Assembly: GCA_903845315.1 (NCBI GenBank)
Contig: CAIMWY010000109.1
Location: 1 to 6,675 of the forward strand
DNA: 6,675 bases
Origin: an uncultured Burkholderiales bacterium
GTDB taxonomy: Bacteria; Pseudomonadota; Gammaproteobacteria; Burkholderiales; Burkholderiaceae
Direction: 5' to 3'
Below are positions 6,207 through 6,675 of the stretch, one piece after another (position 1 is the stretch's first letter; each line of letters starts with the position of its first letter). A program made the translations under genes and the position numbers. The notes beneath the pieces are model-generated. The model searched no databases. It saw only the letters and a list, made by a program, of their open reading frames with translations, and was not told the origin of the DNA.

Positions 6207-6675
6207 ATGGACATCAAAACCATCAAAATCAACCGTCGCTCGGCCAACATCACCGAGGGCAAATCGCGCGCGCCCAACCGCTCCATGTACTACGGCATGG
6301 GTTACGAAGAGAGCGACTTTGGCAAACCCATGATTGGCGTGGCCAACGGTCACAGCACCATCACCCCCTGCAACAGCGGTTTGCAAAAGCTAGCCGATGC
6401 CGCTGTGGCTGCGATTGAAGCCGCCGGTGGCAATGCGCAGATTTTTGGTACCCCCACCATCTCCGACGGCATGGCCATGGGCACCGAAGGCATGAAGTAC
6501 TCGCTGGTCAGCCGCGAGGTGATTTCGGACTGTATCGAAACCTGCGTGCAAGGCCAGTGGATGGACGGCGTGCTGGTGGTGGGCGGTTGCGACAAAAACA
6601 TGCCCGGCGGCATGATGGGCATGTTGCGCGCCAATGTGCCCGCCATTTATGTGTATGGCGGCACCATTCTTCCCG
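6207..6675 (+). CDS. ilvD: Dihydroxy-acid dehydratase, N-terminal part (3' end outside window)
   Basis: The frame opens at ATG 6207 ([18 protein letters not shown]) and stays open to the right edge, giving 156 complete codons of a protein normally about 560-620 aa. The enzyme is cytoplasmic and holds an iron-sulfur cluster. It dehydrates 2,3-dihydroxy-isovalerate and 2,3-dihydroxy-3-methylvalerate to the 2-oxo acids in valine and isoleucine synthesis. Visible family blocks are [17 protein letters not shown] (44-60), [20 protein letters not shown] (81-100) and [15 protein letters not shown] (126-140). Cys55 and Cys128 are expected cluster ligands. Asp88, Asp129 and Lys130 belong to the Mg2+ site, where the lysine is carbamylated in studied homologues. 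The third cluster cysteine lies beyond the window. It is divergent from lgt, with nothing linking it functionally to the malonate genes. Confidence 0.97.
   Translation, partial: MDIKTIKINRRSANITEGKSRAPNRSMYYGMGYEESDFGKPMIGVANGHSTITPCNSGLQKLADAAVAAIEAAGGNAQIFGTPTISDGMAMGTEGMKYSLVSREVISDCIETCVQGQWMDGVLVVGGCDKNMPGGMMGMLRANVPAIYVYGGTILP

Noticed and set aside
1..6675. CRISPR array, tRNA/rRNA, insertion sequence or phage genes
   Set aside because: I saw no regularly spaced direct repeats, no cloverleaf or rRNA-like stretch, and no transposase, integrase or phage motif. Nearly all the sequence is accounted for by five metabolic or housekeeping genes.

Overview
The window looks like chromosomal DNA of a betaproteobacterium, probably Burkholderiales and most likely Comamonadaceae (Limnohabitans/Rhodoferax-like). 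This placement is inferred, not measured. It rests on moderately high GC with frequent TTG leucine codons, a Bug-type solute-binding protein, a cyanophycin synthetase in a non-cyanobacterium, and lgt divergent from ilvD. I see no phage, IS, tRNA, rRNA or CRISPR signature.

Layout, left to right. Bases 1-1002 (+) are the 3' part of a cyanophycin synthetase gene. Bases 1003-1248 are a convergent intergenic gap holding two long imperfect hairpins. From about 6129 down to 1249 a compact minus-strand gene string is read as lgt, malonyl-CoA decarboxylase, Bug-family binding protein, malonyl-CoA synthetase. Bases 6130-6206 are a short divergent spacer. From 6207 (+) the 5' part of ilvD runs off the right edge.

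The three genes after lgt form a malonate-use module. The Bug protein would capture a small carboxylate in the periplasm. MatB would activate malonate to malonyl-CoA with ATP and CoA. Malonyl-CoA decarboxylase would release CO2 and give acetyl-CoA. Neither the membrane subunits of the transporter nor a MatR-like regulator is in the window. lgt is housekeeping, but it is joined to the decarboxylase by a 4-base stop/start overlap. The Bug signal peptide carries both a twin-arginine motif and a possible lipobox, so Lgt could modify its product.

The least explained structure is the convergent gap. Each flanking gene is followed, within about 18 and 31 bases of its stop, by a hairpin with 27- to 31-base arms and a 22-base loop. 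Read in the sense direction of its own gene, the two loops are the same at 20 of 22 positions, while the stems differ. This suggests a repeated, orientation-specific 3'-end element, possibly a dispersed repeat family or a non-canonical terminator/mRNA-end structure.
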